Counted from the first letter of the stretch, positions 8,327 to 17,706 are shown. The stretch: 38,929 nucleotides of DNA from Moorena bouillonii PNG (GCF_001942495.1 NZ_MKZS01000001.1:1651874-1690802), one strand, 5' to 3'. Program-made: numbers and translations. Notes: generated by a model from the sequence alone, not told the origin.

Positions 8327-9313
8327 ATGATAACTAGCGTGCTAACCCAGAAAAAAACTCCTTCCCAGTTAAAGTTGTATATTCCAGGAACCAATTGTCC
8401 ACTTCAGTCCCAGGTATCCTTAGCCAAACTCACCTCATTTCGTGTGGGAGGTCCAGCTCAGTGGTACGTCGCGCCTCGGAGCCTAGAAGATCTACAAGCT
8501 AGTTTCCAGTGGGCTCACTCCCAAAAATTACCCCTAACCCTATTAGGTGCCGGTTCCAACCTTCTAGTCAGCGATATCGGTTTGCCGGGTTTGGTAATTT
8601 GTACTCGCTATCTGCGCCATACTCACTTTGATGCAGATACAGGGAGAATTACCGCCAGTGCTGGTGTACCGATTGCCAGACTGGCATGGCAGGCTGCCAA
8701 ACGAGGCTGGGAAGGGCTAGAGTGGGCTGTGGGCATACCTGGAACCGTTGGTGGTGCTGTGGTGATGAATGCTGGTGCCCACAAAAATTCCACAGCTGAT
8801 ATTCTGTTTCATACAGATGTTCTATCCCCTGATGGCTCAATAGCCCAACTCAGTAGCCAAGACCTAGGCTTTAGCTATCGCACCTCAATCCTTCAAGGTA
8901 GCGATCGCATAGTCAGCCAGGCCACATTTCAGTTAAAACCGGGTGCTGACCCAAAACAGGTGCGCTCACTGACATCAGAGCATTTGGCAAGACGACACAC
9001 TACCCAACCTTACCACCTACCTAGCTGTGGCAGTGTGTTCCGCAACCCTGACCCCTATGCTGCTGGTTGGCTAATTGAACAAATTGGTCTAAAAGGCTAC
9101 CAAATTGGTGGTGCTAGAATAGCTGAACGCCATGCCAACTTTATACTTAACTGTGGTGATGCTAAGGCTAGCGATATCTTCCGCATGATCCACCATATAC
9201 AGGAGCAAGTAGAAAAGCACTGGTCACTGTGTTTAGAGCCAGAAGTGAGGATTTTAGGTGATTTTACCAAAAAACTAGCAGTTGAAAGCCCTATGTCTTT
9301 AGAGCAGGGATAA
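8327..9313 (+). CDS. murB: UDP-N-acetylenolpyruvoylglucosamine reductase MurB
   Basis: MurB reduces UDP-GlcNAc-enolpyruvate to UDP-MurNAc with NADPH and FAD, the step before MurC. The FAD-binding region is visible as TSFRVGGPAQWYVAPRSLED and LGAGSNLLVSDIGLPGLVI, then GIPGTVGGAVVMNAGAH. The active-site Ser is in SCGSVFRNP and the C-terminal Glu in EPEVRILGDF. The overall pattern and 328-residue length fit the type I/II bacterial enzyme. The first 20 residues are weakly conserved, so the start could lie slightly further in. It is downstream of murC on the same strand and probably co-transcribed. Confidence 0.95.
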   Translation: MITSVLTQKKTPSQLKLYIPGTNCPLQSQVSLAKLTSFRVGGPAQWYVAPRSLEDLQASFQWAHSQKLPLTLLGAGSNLLVSDIGLPGLVICTRYLRHTHFDADTGRITASAGVPIARLAWQAAKRGWEGLEWAVGIPGTVGGAVVMNAGAHKNSTADILFHTDVLSPDGSIAQLSSQDLGFSYRTSILQGSDRIVSQATFQLKPGADPKQVRSLTSEHLARRHTTQPYHLPSCGSVFRNPDPYAAGWLIEQIGLKGYQIGGARIAERHANFILNCGDAKASDIFRMIHHIQEQVEKHWSLCLEPEVRILGDFTKKLAVESPMSLEQG

Positions 9314-9768
9314 AAACCAGCGAGGGGATTTATCCCCTCCTATGGTTCCAGTGGATATCCCAAAACCGATCCTGTTGGGGAATCAGTTCAAAGCTGATTA
9401 CCAAGCTGATCACCAAGCTGATCACCAACAGTATCAATTTTTAGTTTATAGTTCTGCTTGGCTAAACTAGAACAGAATGGGAAGAAGTTAACTAGATCGC
9501 TTCAGCCCATCTATGAATAAGGAAACCGGGAATTTATTCCCCTGTTTCCTACTGCTGTTAAGGTGAGGAAAATTCCAATAGCATCACAATAGATACACAA
9601 TAGATATAGATAAAGGTTAATCACCACAAGATTTATAATGTCAGCGCGCCCCTTGCCCCACAGACTGGGCTTAGTGCCGACCTGGCCAGGGGTTAAAACC
9701 GCGCTTGACGTTTGTTTTTCTTCCCCGGTCATTAGACAGGGGGTTTCTAAACTTAACTGGGATTTTTT
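9314..9768. other. Intergenic region murB-ebfC
   Basis: About 450 bp without a recognisable gene. It contains a 12-bp tandem repeat (9392-9427). An open minus-strand frame through 9511-9777 has no support as a gene. The ebfC promoter should lie here but was not identified. Confidence 0.4.
9392..9427 (+). repeat. Three tandem copies of a 12-bp unit
   Basis: AGCTGATTACCA followed by two AGCTGATCACCA units, in the murB-ebfC intergenic region. Confidence 0.85.
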
Positions 9769-10122
9769 ATGACACAAGACAAAGGAAAAGGATTTGGTCT
9801 CGGTCTCGGCAAGATGAAAGAACTAGCCGAAGCCTTCAAAAAAGCTCAAGAAGTTCAAAAGGGTGCCAAAGAGCTCCAGGATGAGTTGGAGCAAATGGAA
9901 ATTGAGGGAACATCAGGGGAAGACGGTAAGGTGAAGGTGTTTCTCAGTGGTAATCAGGAACCCCTACGTGTAGAGATTTCTGAGGATGCTATCAATCAAG
10001 GAGCTGAGGCTTTATCTGAACTGGTGTTAGCAGCCATGAAAAATGCCTATGAGACCTCCACAGCCACTATGCGGGAACGCATGGAACAACTTACCAGTGG
10101 GTTAAATTTGCCAGGTTTATAA
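9769..10122 (+). CDS. YbaB/EbfC family nucleoid-associated protein
   Basis: This 117-residue protein matches the YbaB/EbfC family: small dimeric DNA-binding proteins of the nucleoid. The core is visible as a coiled-coil segment [20 protein letters not shown] (residues 16-35), then [20 protein letters not shown], the [19 protein letters not shown] strand region and a C-terminal helical tail. In many bacteria the gene is next to recR or dnaX; here it stands alone after murB, and a hairpin at 10169-10213 separates it from the convergent gene. The Gly/Lys-rich start ([11 protein letters not shown]) is common in cyanobacterial homologues. Confidence 0.9.
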   Translation: MTQDKGKGFGLGLGKMKELAEAFKKAQEVQKGAKELQDELEQMEIEGTSGEDGKVKVFLSGNQEPLRVEISEDAINQGAEALSELVLAAMKNAYETSTATMRERMEQLTSGLNLPGL

Positions 10123-10168
10123 CCTGATCGGTCAATCCCCGCTCGGGATTCCGTAGGAAAAAACTAAA

Positions 10169-10213
10169 GGCATGAGGAAATTAATCATTCTCAATGGTTT
10201 CAAACCTCATGCC
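10169..10213. terminator. Hairpin between convergent genes
   Basis: GGCATGAGG (10169-10177) pairs perfectly with CCTCATGCC (10205-10213) around a 27-nt A/T-rich loop. It lies between the 3' ends of ebfC and the SGNH gene, so it may work as a bidirectional terminator. There is no long T run, so the role is inferred from position. Confidence 0.45.
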
Positions 10214-10234
10214 GAATATCCTATTAATGCCTGA

Positions 10235-11626
10235 CTATTTATCAATATTTGAGTAAAACGAAGCTACCTGTAGCTTTGGCAGTGACGTAAGTCCATAATA
10301 TAAGCTCTTAGCCACCTCTATATTGGCTGCTTCTGTCAAGTGAATGGCATCATTAAAGGCGAGTTCGGGAAAGTTTTGATAAATTGTGTACAAGTTGAGA
10401 ACCTTGATATTTTTGGGAAAGCCTTTCTCCAGTTGCTGACCCGCTACCACCAATTTGGGATAATTGGCTTGCACTTGTTTTTGGTAAACTTTTCCTAACT
10501 GCTGCAAAATTTCCTTCTCTGCTGGTTTGATCGTTTTGTTGCCACGACCAGTTATTTCTGGTTGGACAGCAACTAGTAAAGGAATTCCCTGTCCTGCTGT
10601 TAAACGCAGCATATGTCTGAGGTTATTGCGATAGCGCGTCAATCGACGTTCCAGTTCATCGGATTTCTGAGGAAGATACTTCTTCAGTGGCATAACCTCC
10701 CCCCTGACCACTAGAGACCGCTGACTCACTGACGGCTGAGGATCAAAGACCCAGTATGTGATTGCTTTAGCAAGATAAGTTTTTGTAACTAAATGCTTCA
10801 ACTGCTGGGTGAGATGAGTCCAAAAATGCCCAGTCGCATTTTGTAAGAAGGCTTCTGTGTTAGGAATATCTGTTAAATTTTGGTCACTGGGGGTGATCAA
10901 ATCTGTGTATCCACCCAACACTATTACTGCGTCTGGGCTGTAAGGTAAAATTTTGAGAGCTAACTGAGCTAGTGCATTGCCAGAGGTATACCCTGGTACT
11001 GCGGCGTTGATGACACGATACTTACCATTTCGAATCTTTGGCGGCAGAGCAAGTGCTTGCTTTAATTCCGGTTCAGAGGGGGGTAAGGTCATTGGCCGGT
11101 ATTTCTGTGGGGAACGCCTTTGCTGTTTTATCCGTTGATTGAGACGAGCTTCTAAGTAGCTGGCTATGGTAACTTGATTATTGGCATTCCCTTGACCGAA
11201 GGCTGTCGAGCCACCTAACAAAAAAATCCGAATTTCATTTTTGGGTTTGACCAAGGGAACGGGGTCGTCGTCCCGGAAACCCTGCTCATTAATGCGCCAG
11301 AAATCACTCTGTTGCTTCCCTAATAAACTGTAACCTACAGCTAGATCCCGTTGGACAGCTAGATCACCAATGTCTGGTAATCCATCATAAAGCTGCTGTG
11401 TCTGGTCAACGAACTTGGGACGGTAAACAGTGAAATCTCTGGGTGCCCCCTTGTAGGTAGCTATCTCATTAATTTTGCCGACCGCAGCCACTAATAAACG
11501 AGCCAACAATTCCACAATCATCAAACTTAGAACTATCCCTGCGAGCATCGTCAGTAGGTTAAACCGTCGGCGGCGCTTGCGGTAAAGGCTACGGCGCGAC
11601 TTAAATAGTAAATCTCTTCCTTGCAT
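10235..11626 (-). CDS. Membrane-anchored SGNH/GDSL-like hydrolase family protein
   Basis: The 463-residue protein starts with a very basic segment (RRSLYRKRRRR) and one hydrophobic helix (about residues 23-47), predicting a single N-terminal membrane anchor with the rest outside the cytoplasm. The SGNH signature is present in part. Ser140 lies in LLGGSTAFGQG (block I). VINAAVPGYTSGNA (block II) supplies the Gly. Asp426 and His429 are in FNDAIHLTEAAN (block V). Block III, normally GxND, reads GGYTDL without the Asn. Relatives include esterases and O-acetyl group transferases or hydrolases acting on envelope polysaccharides; the substrate is unknown. It is divergent from the phosphatase gene. 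Confidence 0.75.
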   Translation of the reverse strand: MQGRDLLFKSRRSLYRKRRRRFNLLTMLAGIVLSLMIVELLARLLVAAVGKINEIATYKGAPRDFTVYRPKFVDQTQQLYDGLPDIGDLAVQRDLAVGYSLLGKQQSDFWRINEQGFRDDDPVPLVKPKNEIRIFLLGGSTAFGQGNANNQVTIASYLEARLNQRIKQQRRSPQKYRPMTLPPSEPELKQALALPPKIRNGKYRVINAAVPGYTSGNALAQLALKILPYSPDAVIVLGGYTDLITPSDQNLTDIPNTEAFLQNATGHFWTHLTQQLKHLVTKTYLAKAITYWVFDPQPSVSQRSLVVRGEVMPLKKYLPQKSDELERRLTRYRNNLRHMLRLTAGQGIPLLVAVQPEITGRGNKTIKPAEKEILQQLGKVYQKQVQANYPKLVVAGQQLEKGFPKNIKVLNLYTIYQNFPELAFNDAIHLTEAANIEVAKSLYYGLTSLPKLQVASFYSNIDK

Positions 11627-11797
11627 AACCGTTAAATTAGGAGGTATCCCTTTACAAGTTGGTGTCTTTAAATCACTGCGTTGCTAGACATTGAACCATG
11701 AAGCGACATCCCACCACATGGGTTCAACTATCCCATAGAGCAATTTCGTTGCTAAACTTAACACGGCGCAGCTCGTAGTTGACCAAATAATATACCC

Positions 11798-12289
11798 ATG
11801 CCCTGCAAGTTACTCTTTGTCTGCCTTGGTAATATCTGCCGTTCTCCCTCAGCTGAGAACATCATGAATCACTTGATAGCACAAGCAAATCTTTCTGACC
11901 AAATTGTCGGCGATTCCGCTGGTACTTCCAGTTATCATATTGGCTCTCCCCCGGATCGGCGTATGACAGCAGCTGCCAAACGTCGGGGGATTGTACTCCA
12001 GGGGAAAGCACGGCAGTTTAATCGGTCTGACTTGGAAGAATTTGACCTGATTTTAGCTATGGATCAGCAAAACTACGAAGATATTATCTCTCTTGATCCA
12101 GCTGGGAAGTATAAAGATAAAGTAAGGCTAATGTGTGATTTTGCCCGTCATCACACCGAGCGCTCAGTCCCCGATCCATACTACGGTGGACCAGAGGGTT
12201 TTAATAAGGTGATTGATTTACTGCTAGACGCTTGCGAAGGTCTGCTGGAACACGTTGTTGACAATTACACCAAGACTAGGCAAAACTAA
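11798..12289 (+). CDS. Low-molecular-weight protein tyrosine phosphatase
   Basis: A cytoplasmic 163-residue member of the LMW-PTP family. The P-loop with nucleophile Cys9 and Arg15 is seen in FVCLGNICRSPSAE, and the general-acid loop in VPDPYYGGPEGF. Members dephosphorylate tyrosine residues, sometimes as partners of polysaccharide-export kinases (BY-kinases); no such kinase is in this window. Arsenate reductases share the fold but lack this DPYYG pattern and usually have extra redox cysteines. The ATG start gives the normal family N-terminus. It is convergent with the response regulator gene. Confidence 0.92.
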   Translation: MPCKLLFVCLGNICRSPSAENIMNHLIAQANLSDQIVGDSAGTSSYHIGSPPDRRMTAAAKRRGIVLQGKARQFNRSDLEEFDLILAMDQQNYEDIISLDPAGKYKDKVRLMCDFARHHTERSVPDPYYGGPEGFNKVIDLLLDACEGLLEHVVDNYTKTRQN

Positions 12290-12311
12290 AAACTGCCAAC
12301 TACTACTAATT

Positions 12312-12344
12312 GCCAATGGTGAACTTAGCTTTTATGCCATTGGC
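12312..12344. terminator. Hairpin between convergent genes
   Basis: GCCAATGG (12312-12319) pairs perfectly with CCATTGGC (12337-12344) around a 17-nt loop. It lies between the stops of the phosphatase and the response regulator and could terminate both transcripts. Confidence 0.5.
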
Positions 12345-12360
12345 GGTTAACTGGATGAAT

Positions 12361-13056
12361 TCATTTGATTAAATGGTGTTCTAAGGCAAATCGTAAGAGT
12401 TCGGCTCGGTTACTCGTATCAGTTTTTCTGAACAGACGACTAACGTACTTCTCGATTGTCCTGGGACTCAGGTGTAGTTGGTTACCAATTTCGACATTGG
12501 ATAAACCTGTAGCCAGTAAATTCAATACTTGCTGTTCCCGCTCGGTCAGCTGTAGAGCATGAGCTTGGGTATTATTCCCTGATTGATGATTAATCTCTAC
12601 GGAGTTGATTGATCTCGATGCCGATTTATCAACTAGCTCTTTTGTAGTCTGTGGTGATGAGAATCGTAACTCTGTATGAATCATTTGCGATCGCACTAGT
12701 AAACTTTGAATGACTGCACCCAATTCTTGCATCTCAAAGGGCTTAGGTAGGTAGACATCACACCCCGACTGATAACCCTTGATGCGTTGATTGGTGCTAT
12801 TGAGTTCGGTTAAAAATACAACAGGTAACAACCGCAATGGGGGCTTCTGACGCACTTTTCTCACCAGTTCATAGCCATCTATTCGCGGCATATTAATATC
12901 TGTAACCAGAAGGTGAGGGTGATAAGTCTCAATCATAGACAGCGCTTGCTGACCATTTTCAGCAGTAATAACTGAATAACCTGACATTTCCAGATAATCG
13001 CTTACAGACAGACGAGTGCCCAGGTCGTCATCTGCAACCAGAATAATCAATGGCAT
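12361..13056 (-). CDS. NarL/LuxR-type response regulator, Ycf29/Rre1-like
   Basis: The receiver domain (residues 1-125) has the acidic pair in VADDD, the phosphoacceptor Asp53 in LLVTDINMPRIDG, Thr in VVFLTE and Lys in YLPKPFE. A variable linker follows, then a LuxR-type helix-turn-helix at about 168-231 (LTEREQQVLNLLATGLSNVE, SPRTIEKYVSRLFRK). The start MPLIILVADDDLGTRLSVSD and the DGYELVRKVRQKP segment recall the cyanobacterial and plastid Ycf29/Rre1 regulator, a conserved stress regulator whose kinase is encoded elsewhere. No kinase gene is next to it. Class is certain; orthology to Rre1 is from memory of the sequence pattern. Confidence 0.85.
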   Translation of the reverse strand: MPLIILVADDDLGTRLSVSDYLEMSGYSVITAENGQQALSMIETYHPHLLVTDINMPRIDGYELVRKVRQKPPLRLLPVVFLTELNSTNQRIKGYQSGCDVYLPKPFEMQELGAVIQSLLVRSQMIHTELRFSSPQTTKELVDKSASRSINSVEINHQSGNNTQAHALQLTEREQQVLNLLATGLSNVEIGNQLHLSPRTIEKYVSRLFRKTDTSNRAELLRFALEHHLIK

Positions 13057-13140
13057 GGGATAACTATAGTACTGACATTTAGAACAAACCTACTCTTAAG
13101 CTAGGTCATCTGGTGCTCAATTGGTGACTAAAAATACTTC

Positions 13141-13170
13141 GTTCGCGTAGCGTCGCCGAAAGGCGACGCC
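13141..13170. repeat. Dispersed TTCGCGTAGCG-type repeat with hairpin
   Basis: GTTCGCGTAGCG is followed by CGTCGCC-GAAA-GGCGACG, a perfect GNRA-capped hairpin. The same GTTCGCGTAGCG core occurs three times at 20785-20859. This suggests a dispersed repeat family. It lies between the response regulator and decarboxylase genes. Confidence 0.75.
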
Positions 13171-13313
13171 AGCTCAATCAGAACTGTCTGGAGATAGGAG
13201 TTGCCTGGTAAAATTAATATAGATACCTAGACAACAACATAGCTTAGGCTTGCTGAAAGAAGCACCCTTGTGATTAATTAGTCACTCAGCCCCCCTCTGG
13301 CCTAAACCAGCTA

Positions 13314-14978
13314 CTAGTCTGATAATCCTTGCATAGCACTTAAGGCTTTCCCCAAGCGCTTGACACCATCAGAGCAATCGAGGCGATCTAAATGAACTTC
13401 GATAAAGGAGACACTATTCTGGTTTACTTTTGCCTGTTCTAAGGCTTGTTCTAACTCACCTTCAGTACGCACTTGGCAACTCCAGCTATTGCCAAAAACC
13501 TGGGGTAACTGATGATATTTCCAAGGTTGAATATTGTTGTACGAGCCTTCATGGATAGCCCGCTCAATAGTGTACCCGTCATTATTAATTAAGAAGATAA
13601 TCGGGTTAAGTTGATGCCTAATAATCGTAGAAAGTTCCTGACAGGTCATCTGGAAGGCACCATCACCGACAAACACAATCGGTCTACGGTTAGGAACAGC
13701 CAAACCGACTCCTAGGCAGGCAGGAACTGAGAAGCCAATAGATGTGTAAAGGGCCTGTCCAATGTAGTCGCTGTCTCCTTGGAGTACCAAATCAACGGTA
13801 GCAATTAAAGCATCACCAGTTTCAGCAATCACGATTGACTCATCATCAATAAAGTGAGTCATCCGCTCATAGAATCTGGCGTTGGTTAGCTTTTGCTCAG
13901 GTTGTGACTCAAAGCGTTTAGACAAAGACTCTATAGCTGGCTTGATATCCAAGAGATCAGATTTTTTCTTCTGAAGTTTGGCAGTTACACCAGCCATGAA
14001 ATCCGCTAGATACACTGGAGAATAAAAGTGGTGTTTGATTTTAACTTTGTCAGAATTAGCGTTAATTAATCGCTCTTCGGGCAGTTGGGCAGTGAAACCA
14101 CCGAGATTAATGTCTGACATAAAGGCACCCAGGCACAAAATACAGTCTGCTGTTTCAACTCGTTGGCGTACATACTCCTGACTGAACGCTCCTGCATAGC
14201 TACCAATGAATTGTGGGTGGCTTTCGGAGATAATTGACTTGCCTAACAGAGTCGTAGCGAAGGGATATCCCGTCTGCTCCAGCAGGTGGGTAAGTTGGTC
14301 TGCTATTCCGTAGCGGTGGAGTTCAACCCCAGCTATAATAATGGGATGCTGGGATTGGTCTAGCAAACTTACCGCCTCTTCAACTGCCTCTGATAAAGCG
14401 TGGACATCCACAATTGGGGTTTCTGGTAAGTCACGATCCCCAGTAATAGGACAAGGTTGATTGACTAAGTCTGAGGGTATTTCAATGTATACAGGTCTGC
14501 GGTGGCGCAAACAAGCAGCAATGGTCTGGTCGATTTGCCTTGCCGCTTGACTAGGGCTGGTAAGCCTCACGGATGCCACTGTAATTTTTTCAAAAATTTC
14601 CAGCTGTAGATTGTAATTACCGGCAGTATGATGTAAGAGTAACTTCTGTTGCCGCTGGGAACTGTTAGGCGCTCCACTAATAACGATCAGGGGGACTAGC
14701 TCAGCATAGGCACCAGCCACCGCATTGACTAGACTGAGTCCACCGACATTATAGGTAACGCACAACCCACCAACACCATTAAGGCGGGCATAGGCATCAG
14801 CTGCATATCCGGCATTGAGTTCGTTACAGGTGTAGATTAACTCTACAGAACTCTCTAGCAAGACATCCATCAGACCCAGGACGTAATCTCCCACTACGCC
14901 AAAAATATGCTTGACACCAGCGGCTTGCAGGCGTTGAGTAAGGTATTGACCGACAGTTACTACATCAGACTGAGCCAT
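13314..14978 (-). CDS. ThDP-dependent 2-keto acid decarboxylase (pyruvate/indolepyruvate decarboxylase family)
   Basis: The 554-residue protein has the three-domain ThDP enzyme layout. The N-terminal pyrimidine-binding domain has Glu53 in TCNELNAGYAADAYAR and GVGGLCVTYNVGGLSLVNA. A central domain follows at about residues 195-330. The C-terminal pyrophosphate domain has the metal/ThDP motif GDGAFQMT ending in NNDGYTIE. The FGVVGDYVLGLMDVL start and the LLHHTAGNY segment, with a His-His pair, are typical of pyruvate, indolepyruvate and phenylpyruvate decarboxylases and separate it from acetolactate synthase. It would make an aldehyde and CO2 from a 2-oxo acid in the cytoplasm. The exact substrate cannot be read. 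Two exact 18-bp direct repeats lie 59-100 bp upstream. Confidence 0.87.
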   Translation of the reverse strand: MAQSDVVTVGQYLTQRLQAAGVKHIFGVVGDYVLGLMDVLLESSVELIYTCNELNAGYAADAYARLNGVGGLCVTYNVGGLSLVNAVAGAYAELVPLIVISGAPNSSQRQQKLLLHHTAGNYNLQLEIFEKITVASVRLTSPSQAARQIDQTIAACLRHRRPVYIEIPSDLVNQPCPITGDRDLPETPIVDVHALSEAVEEAVSLLDQSQHPIIIAGVELHRYGIADQLTHLLEQTGYPFATTLLGKSIISESHPQFIGSYAGAFSQEYVRQRVETADCILCLGAFMSDINLGGFTAQLPEERLINANSDKVKIKHHFYSPVYLADFMAGVTAKLQKKKSDLLDIKPAIESLSKRFESQPEQKLTNARFYERMTHFIDDESIVIAETGDALIATVDLVLQGDSDYIGQALYTSIGFSVPACLGVGLAVPNRRPIVFVGDGAFQMTCQELSTIIRHQLNPIIFLINNDGYTIERAIHEGSYNNIQPWKYHQLPQVFGNSWSCQVRTEGELEQALEQAKVNQNSVSFIEVHLDRLDCSDGVKRLGKALSAMQGLSD

Positions 14979-15036
14979 TGCACCTCTGACCTCTTTAATT
15001 AAGCTACCTTTATGGCCAGCATTGTAACCAAAATTT

Positions 15037-15078
15037 TAAAAAACGTTACATTTTTGGGTGTAAAAAACGTTACATTTT
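15037..15078. promoter_or_regulatory. Two 18-bp direct repeats upstream of the decarboxylase gene
   Basis: TAAAAAACGTTACATTTT occurs exactly at 15037-15054 and 15061-15078, a 24-bp period. The position, 59-100 bp before the decarboxylase start, suits a tandem operator. The regulator is unknown. Confidence 0.5.
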
Positions 15079-15099
15079 AGATAGAATTTATTATTTCAT

Positions 15100-15655
15100 G
15101 GAGCGCCGTAATACCCCATCCTTCTTAAGGTGGGGATGTAAGGTGGGTCAACGTAGGTACGGAGTTGACCAAATTAATTTTTGTGGTATCCGGAATTTTC
15201 GTTCTGGGTCGTGTATCCTAAAGTAGAGTACAGGCTGAAAAACCGTTAGGACGAGACAATATAAATCCGTGGAGTCCACGCTCGACCGCCTAAAAAGTAG
15301 TAATGCTCCGAGGCCAGGGAAAATCCTCTTTAAAAACCCAATCGTCAACTAACAATTGGCGTGTGAACCTAGTAAAGCAAACCTTTTCAAGAAAATGTAC
15401 GGTGGGGCGCACCGGAACATGGAGAAAGAGAGGGAAACAGAATCTTCGGCACTCTCAAACAAGTATCCGAACGCCTAGGGAGAATTGCCCTCTAGGTCTG
15501 TCGTGAATTGACTGGAAATTTGGTAGTAAGCTCACGGATTTTTGGTTAATTACTGTCCTGTCTTTGACGGCGTCAAAATGGGAACTCGGCGGTTTAAGGT
15601 GATTCGTCGATCTAGGAATCCCCATCCCTCTAAAGGGTGGGGAGCGTCAAGCTTT
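15100..15655 (+). mobile_element. Decayed IS200/IS605-type element (tnpB tail and both end hairpins)
   Basis: The region starts with a hairpin (CCCC at 15114-15117 pairing with GGGG at 15132-15135 with an extended arm). It ends with CCCCATCCCTCTAAAGGGTGG and the terminal GGGGAGCGTCAA (15639-15650). The same GGGGAGYGTCAA end closes the intact element at 22089-22100. Between them, pieces of a TnpB C-terminal tail are still readable in broken frames: TVGRTGTW near 15400 (compare TTGHVGTW in the intact tnpB) and GDSS..ESPSL near 15600-15635 (compare EESPSRD). No intact gene remains. Confidence 0.55.
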
Positions 15656-15707
15656 CTATTCTAGCAAGTTTCTTGGGTTGACTAGAGAAGCCTAACGTCT
15701 CTCAAAG

Positions 15708-15863
15708 GTGAGTAAGCGTCGAAAGTACAACCAAGCTGGACACAAGAAGCCATCCTTAGATGGGTTATGGAGCCCAAGCTACTTTTGCATTTCTGTCGGA
15801 GGGGTACCCCTTGAGGTGCTTAAGGAGTACATCCAAAACCAAAAGCGACCGGAGGCAACCTAA
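15708..15863 (+). pseudogene. IS200/IS605 TnpA (Y1 transposase) C-terminal fragment
   Basis: A 51-codon frame with a GTG start reads LWSPSYFCISVGGVPLEVLK and EYIQNQKRPEAT, the end of IS200-type Y1 transposases. The catalytic HUH motif and Tyr are absent, so it cannot be active. It belongs to the same ruin field as the tnpB remnant just upstream. A 17-bp imperfect hairpin follows at 15886-15926. Confidence 0.65.
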
Positions 15864-15885
15864 GGTTGCTCCCTAGCGGTAGCCC

Positions 15886-15926
15886 GCTATCCTTCCCCGT
15901 CCTGAATAACGGGTAAGGATAGCGGT
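15886..15926. repeat. Long hairpin at the end of the IS200 relic
   Basis: CCGCTATCCTT plus CCCGT pairs with ACGGG plus AAGGATAGCGG, about 16 pairs with one mismatch and an 8-nt loop. It may be the subterminal hairpin recognised by the Y1 transposase or a terminator; it sits about 40 bp from the 3' end of pgi. Confidence 0.6.
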
Positions 15927-15967
15927 TCCGGTCAACTGTCAACAAAAAAGGTGAAATATCTATTAGC

Positions 15968-17554
15968 TTATACAGCAGAAACTTTTAGACTACTTGGCTG
16001 CCCCAGATTCCCTTCTAAGACAATACCCCGCTGGTTATAAGCCAGATGACGCAGCAATTTGTAAATCCCTTCAATTTGGTCAGGGGCTCCCACTTTCTCA
16101 GCTAACTCCGAAACAGATATGGCAGCACTTTCCTGGTGTAGTACCTCCATCACCTTTTTCTGTAAATCTAGAATGGCAGCGGCGGCTTTTTTACCCGCTT
16201 CTACCCCAGGTTGGTGATAGGCATTGATATTTACCAAGGATGCATAAAGACCAACAGCACGTTCATACAGGGCAATCAATGCCCCCACGGTTCTAGCATT
16301 GACCTGACGAATGCTTACGGTAATGGAATCCCGTTGATTTTCATACAACGCTTGCCGAGTACCTTGTAATAAACCTGATAGATAGTCTCCCGTAGTTACA
16401 CCAGGTTCTACTTCTGGAGACTTCCCTTGTCGGTCTTCTAAGACTTCAATGAACGTGACAAAGAAATTGGGAACACCTTCGCGAAGTTGCTGTACGTAGG
16501 CATGTTGATCCGTTGAGCCTTTGTTACCATAAACTGCAATGCCCTGATAAACCGTATTGCCATCTAGGTCTTTTTCCTTACCTAGAGATTCCATTACCAG
16601 CTGCTGTAAGTAGCGGGAGAATAGCAATAGACTGTCTTTGTAAGGCAACATGACCATATCTTTCTCCCCCTTGCCATTGCCAGCAAAGTACCAGCATAGG
16701 GCAAGTAAGGCGGCTGGATTGCTTTTGAGCTGGGGGCTACCGGTCGCGCTATCCATATCTTTAGCACCAGCCAGCATCTGACGGATATCAATCCCTTGTA
16801 GTGAAGCTGGAAGTAGTCCTACGGCTGACATTTCAGAGGTACGTCCTCCTACCCAATCGTACATGGGAAAGGTGGCCAGCCAACCTTCGGATTTTGCCAA
16901 TTGATCTAGTTTGCTGCCAACACCCGTAATGGCAACAGCCTGGGCAGCAAAGTCTAGATTCTGAGACTCGTAGGCTGTTTTAACTTCCACCATGCCGTTA
17001 CGAGTTTCTGGTGTTCCCCCAGATTTGGAGATGACTAATACCAGAGTGCTAGATAATCGGTCTTGGAGTCGGGTCAGGACAGTATCAATGCCAGCTGGGT
17101 CAGTATTGTCAATAAAGTGAATAGCCAAAGGAGGAGAGTCTAGCGCGAGGGCTTCAGCGACAAACTCAGGACCAAGGGCAGAGCCCCCAATACCAATGGA
17201 AAGAACATCTGTAAATTTTGGTGCCCTAGGGGGATGGATGGCACCCGTGTGGACATTTTGGGTAAAGGTTTCAATCTTTTCGAGAGTGTTGACAATGTCT
17301 TGTTGGAGTTCTGGAGTTGGGGCTAAGTCCGGGTCTCTTAGCCAGTAGTGACCGACCATGCGGTTTTCATCAGGGTTTGCGATCGCACCGTTGACTAGGG
17401 CATCCATATCCTTAAATGCCTTTTCAAACTTAGGCAGCATCGCCTCCACAAAGGCATCATCAAACCCCATACGGCTGATATCGAGGTAAAGCTCTAACCC
17501 TTCGTGGTAATAAAGCCAATCCTGATAGCGTTGCCAGAGTGCAGCGGCGTCCAT
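15968..17554 (-). CDS. pgi: Glucose-6-phosphate isomerase
   Basis: Interconverts glucose 6-phosphate and fructose 6-phosphate in the cytoplasm, linking glycolysis, the pentose phosphate pathway and glycogen metabolism. The 528-residue length is usual for the cyanobacterial form. Family motifs are clear: [32 protein letters not shown] (sugar phosphate binding), [34 protein letters not shown] (with the catalytic His) and [15 protein letters not shown] (with the catalytic Lys). ATG is the best start ([20 protein letters not shown]). dxr lies upstream on the same strand, separated by a hairpin at 17619-17650, so co-transcription is uncertain. Confidence 0.96.
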   Translation of the reverse strand: MDAAALWQRYQDWLYYHEGLELYLDISRMGFDDAFVEAMLPKFEKAFKDMDALVNGAIANPDENRMVGHYWLRDPDLAPTPELQQDIVNTLEKIETFTQNVHTGAIHPPRAPKFTDVLSIGIGGSALGPEFVAEALALDSPPLAIHFIDNTDPAGIDTVLTRLQDRLSSTLVLVISKSGGTPETRNGMVEVKTAYESQNLDFAAQAVAITGVGSKLDQLAKSEGWLATFPMYDWVGGRTSEMSAVGLLPASLQGIDIRQMLAGAKDMDSATGSPQLKSNPAALLALCWYFAGNGKGEKDMVMLPYKDSLLLFSRYLQQLVMESLGKEKDLDGNTVYQGIAVYGNKGSTDQHAYVQQLREGVPNFFVTFIEVLEDRQGKSPEVEPGVTTGDYLSGLLQGTRQALYENQRDSITVSIRQVNARTVGALIALYERAVGLYASLVNINAYHQPGVEAGKKAAAAILDLQKKVMEVLHQESAAISVSELAEKVGAPDQIEGIYKLLRHLAYNQRGIVLEGNLGQPSSLKVSAV

Positions 17555-17618
17555 AAGTAGCTCTCCAACTTCTTTTATTGTCCACTCACAAGTTTAAGGC
17601 AAGCACATAGCGTAAACT

Positions 17619-17650
17619 ACCCCGACTGAACTAGCCCTTGACGTCGGGGT
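17619..17650 (-). terminator. Hairpin between dxr and pgi
   Basis: ACCCCGAC (17619-17626) pairs perfectly with GTCGGGGT (17643-17650) around a 16-nt loop. It lies just after dxr and before pgi in the direction of transcription. It could terminate dxr or belong to the pgi leader. Confidence 0.5.
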
Positions 17651-17706
17651 TATGCGCGACTGTTCCCAAAACGTTTGTTTGATTTTTGAGCAAGTCTTGA
17701 ACCTAA

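Noticed and set aside
11798-12289. Arsenate reductase
   Set aside because: The DPYYG loop and the lack of the extra C-terminal redox cysteines fit a tyrosine phosphatase; no ars genes are nearby.
15148-15506. Small frames in the gap upstream of the decarboxylase gene
   Set aside because: They run through the decayed IS605-type element and only fragments of a TnpB tail can be read across frames.
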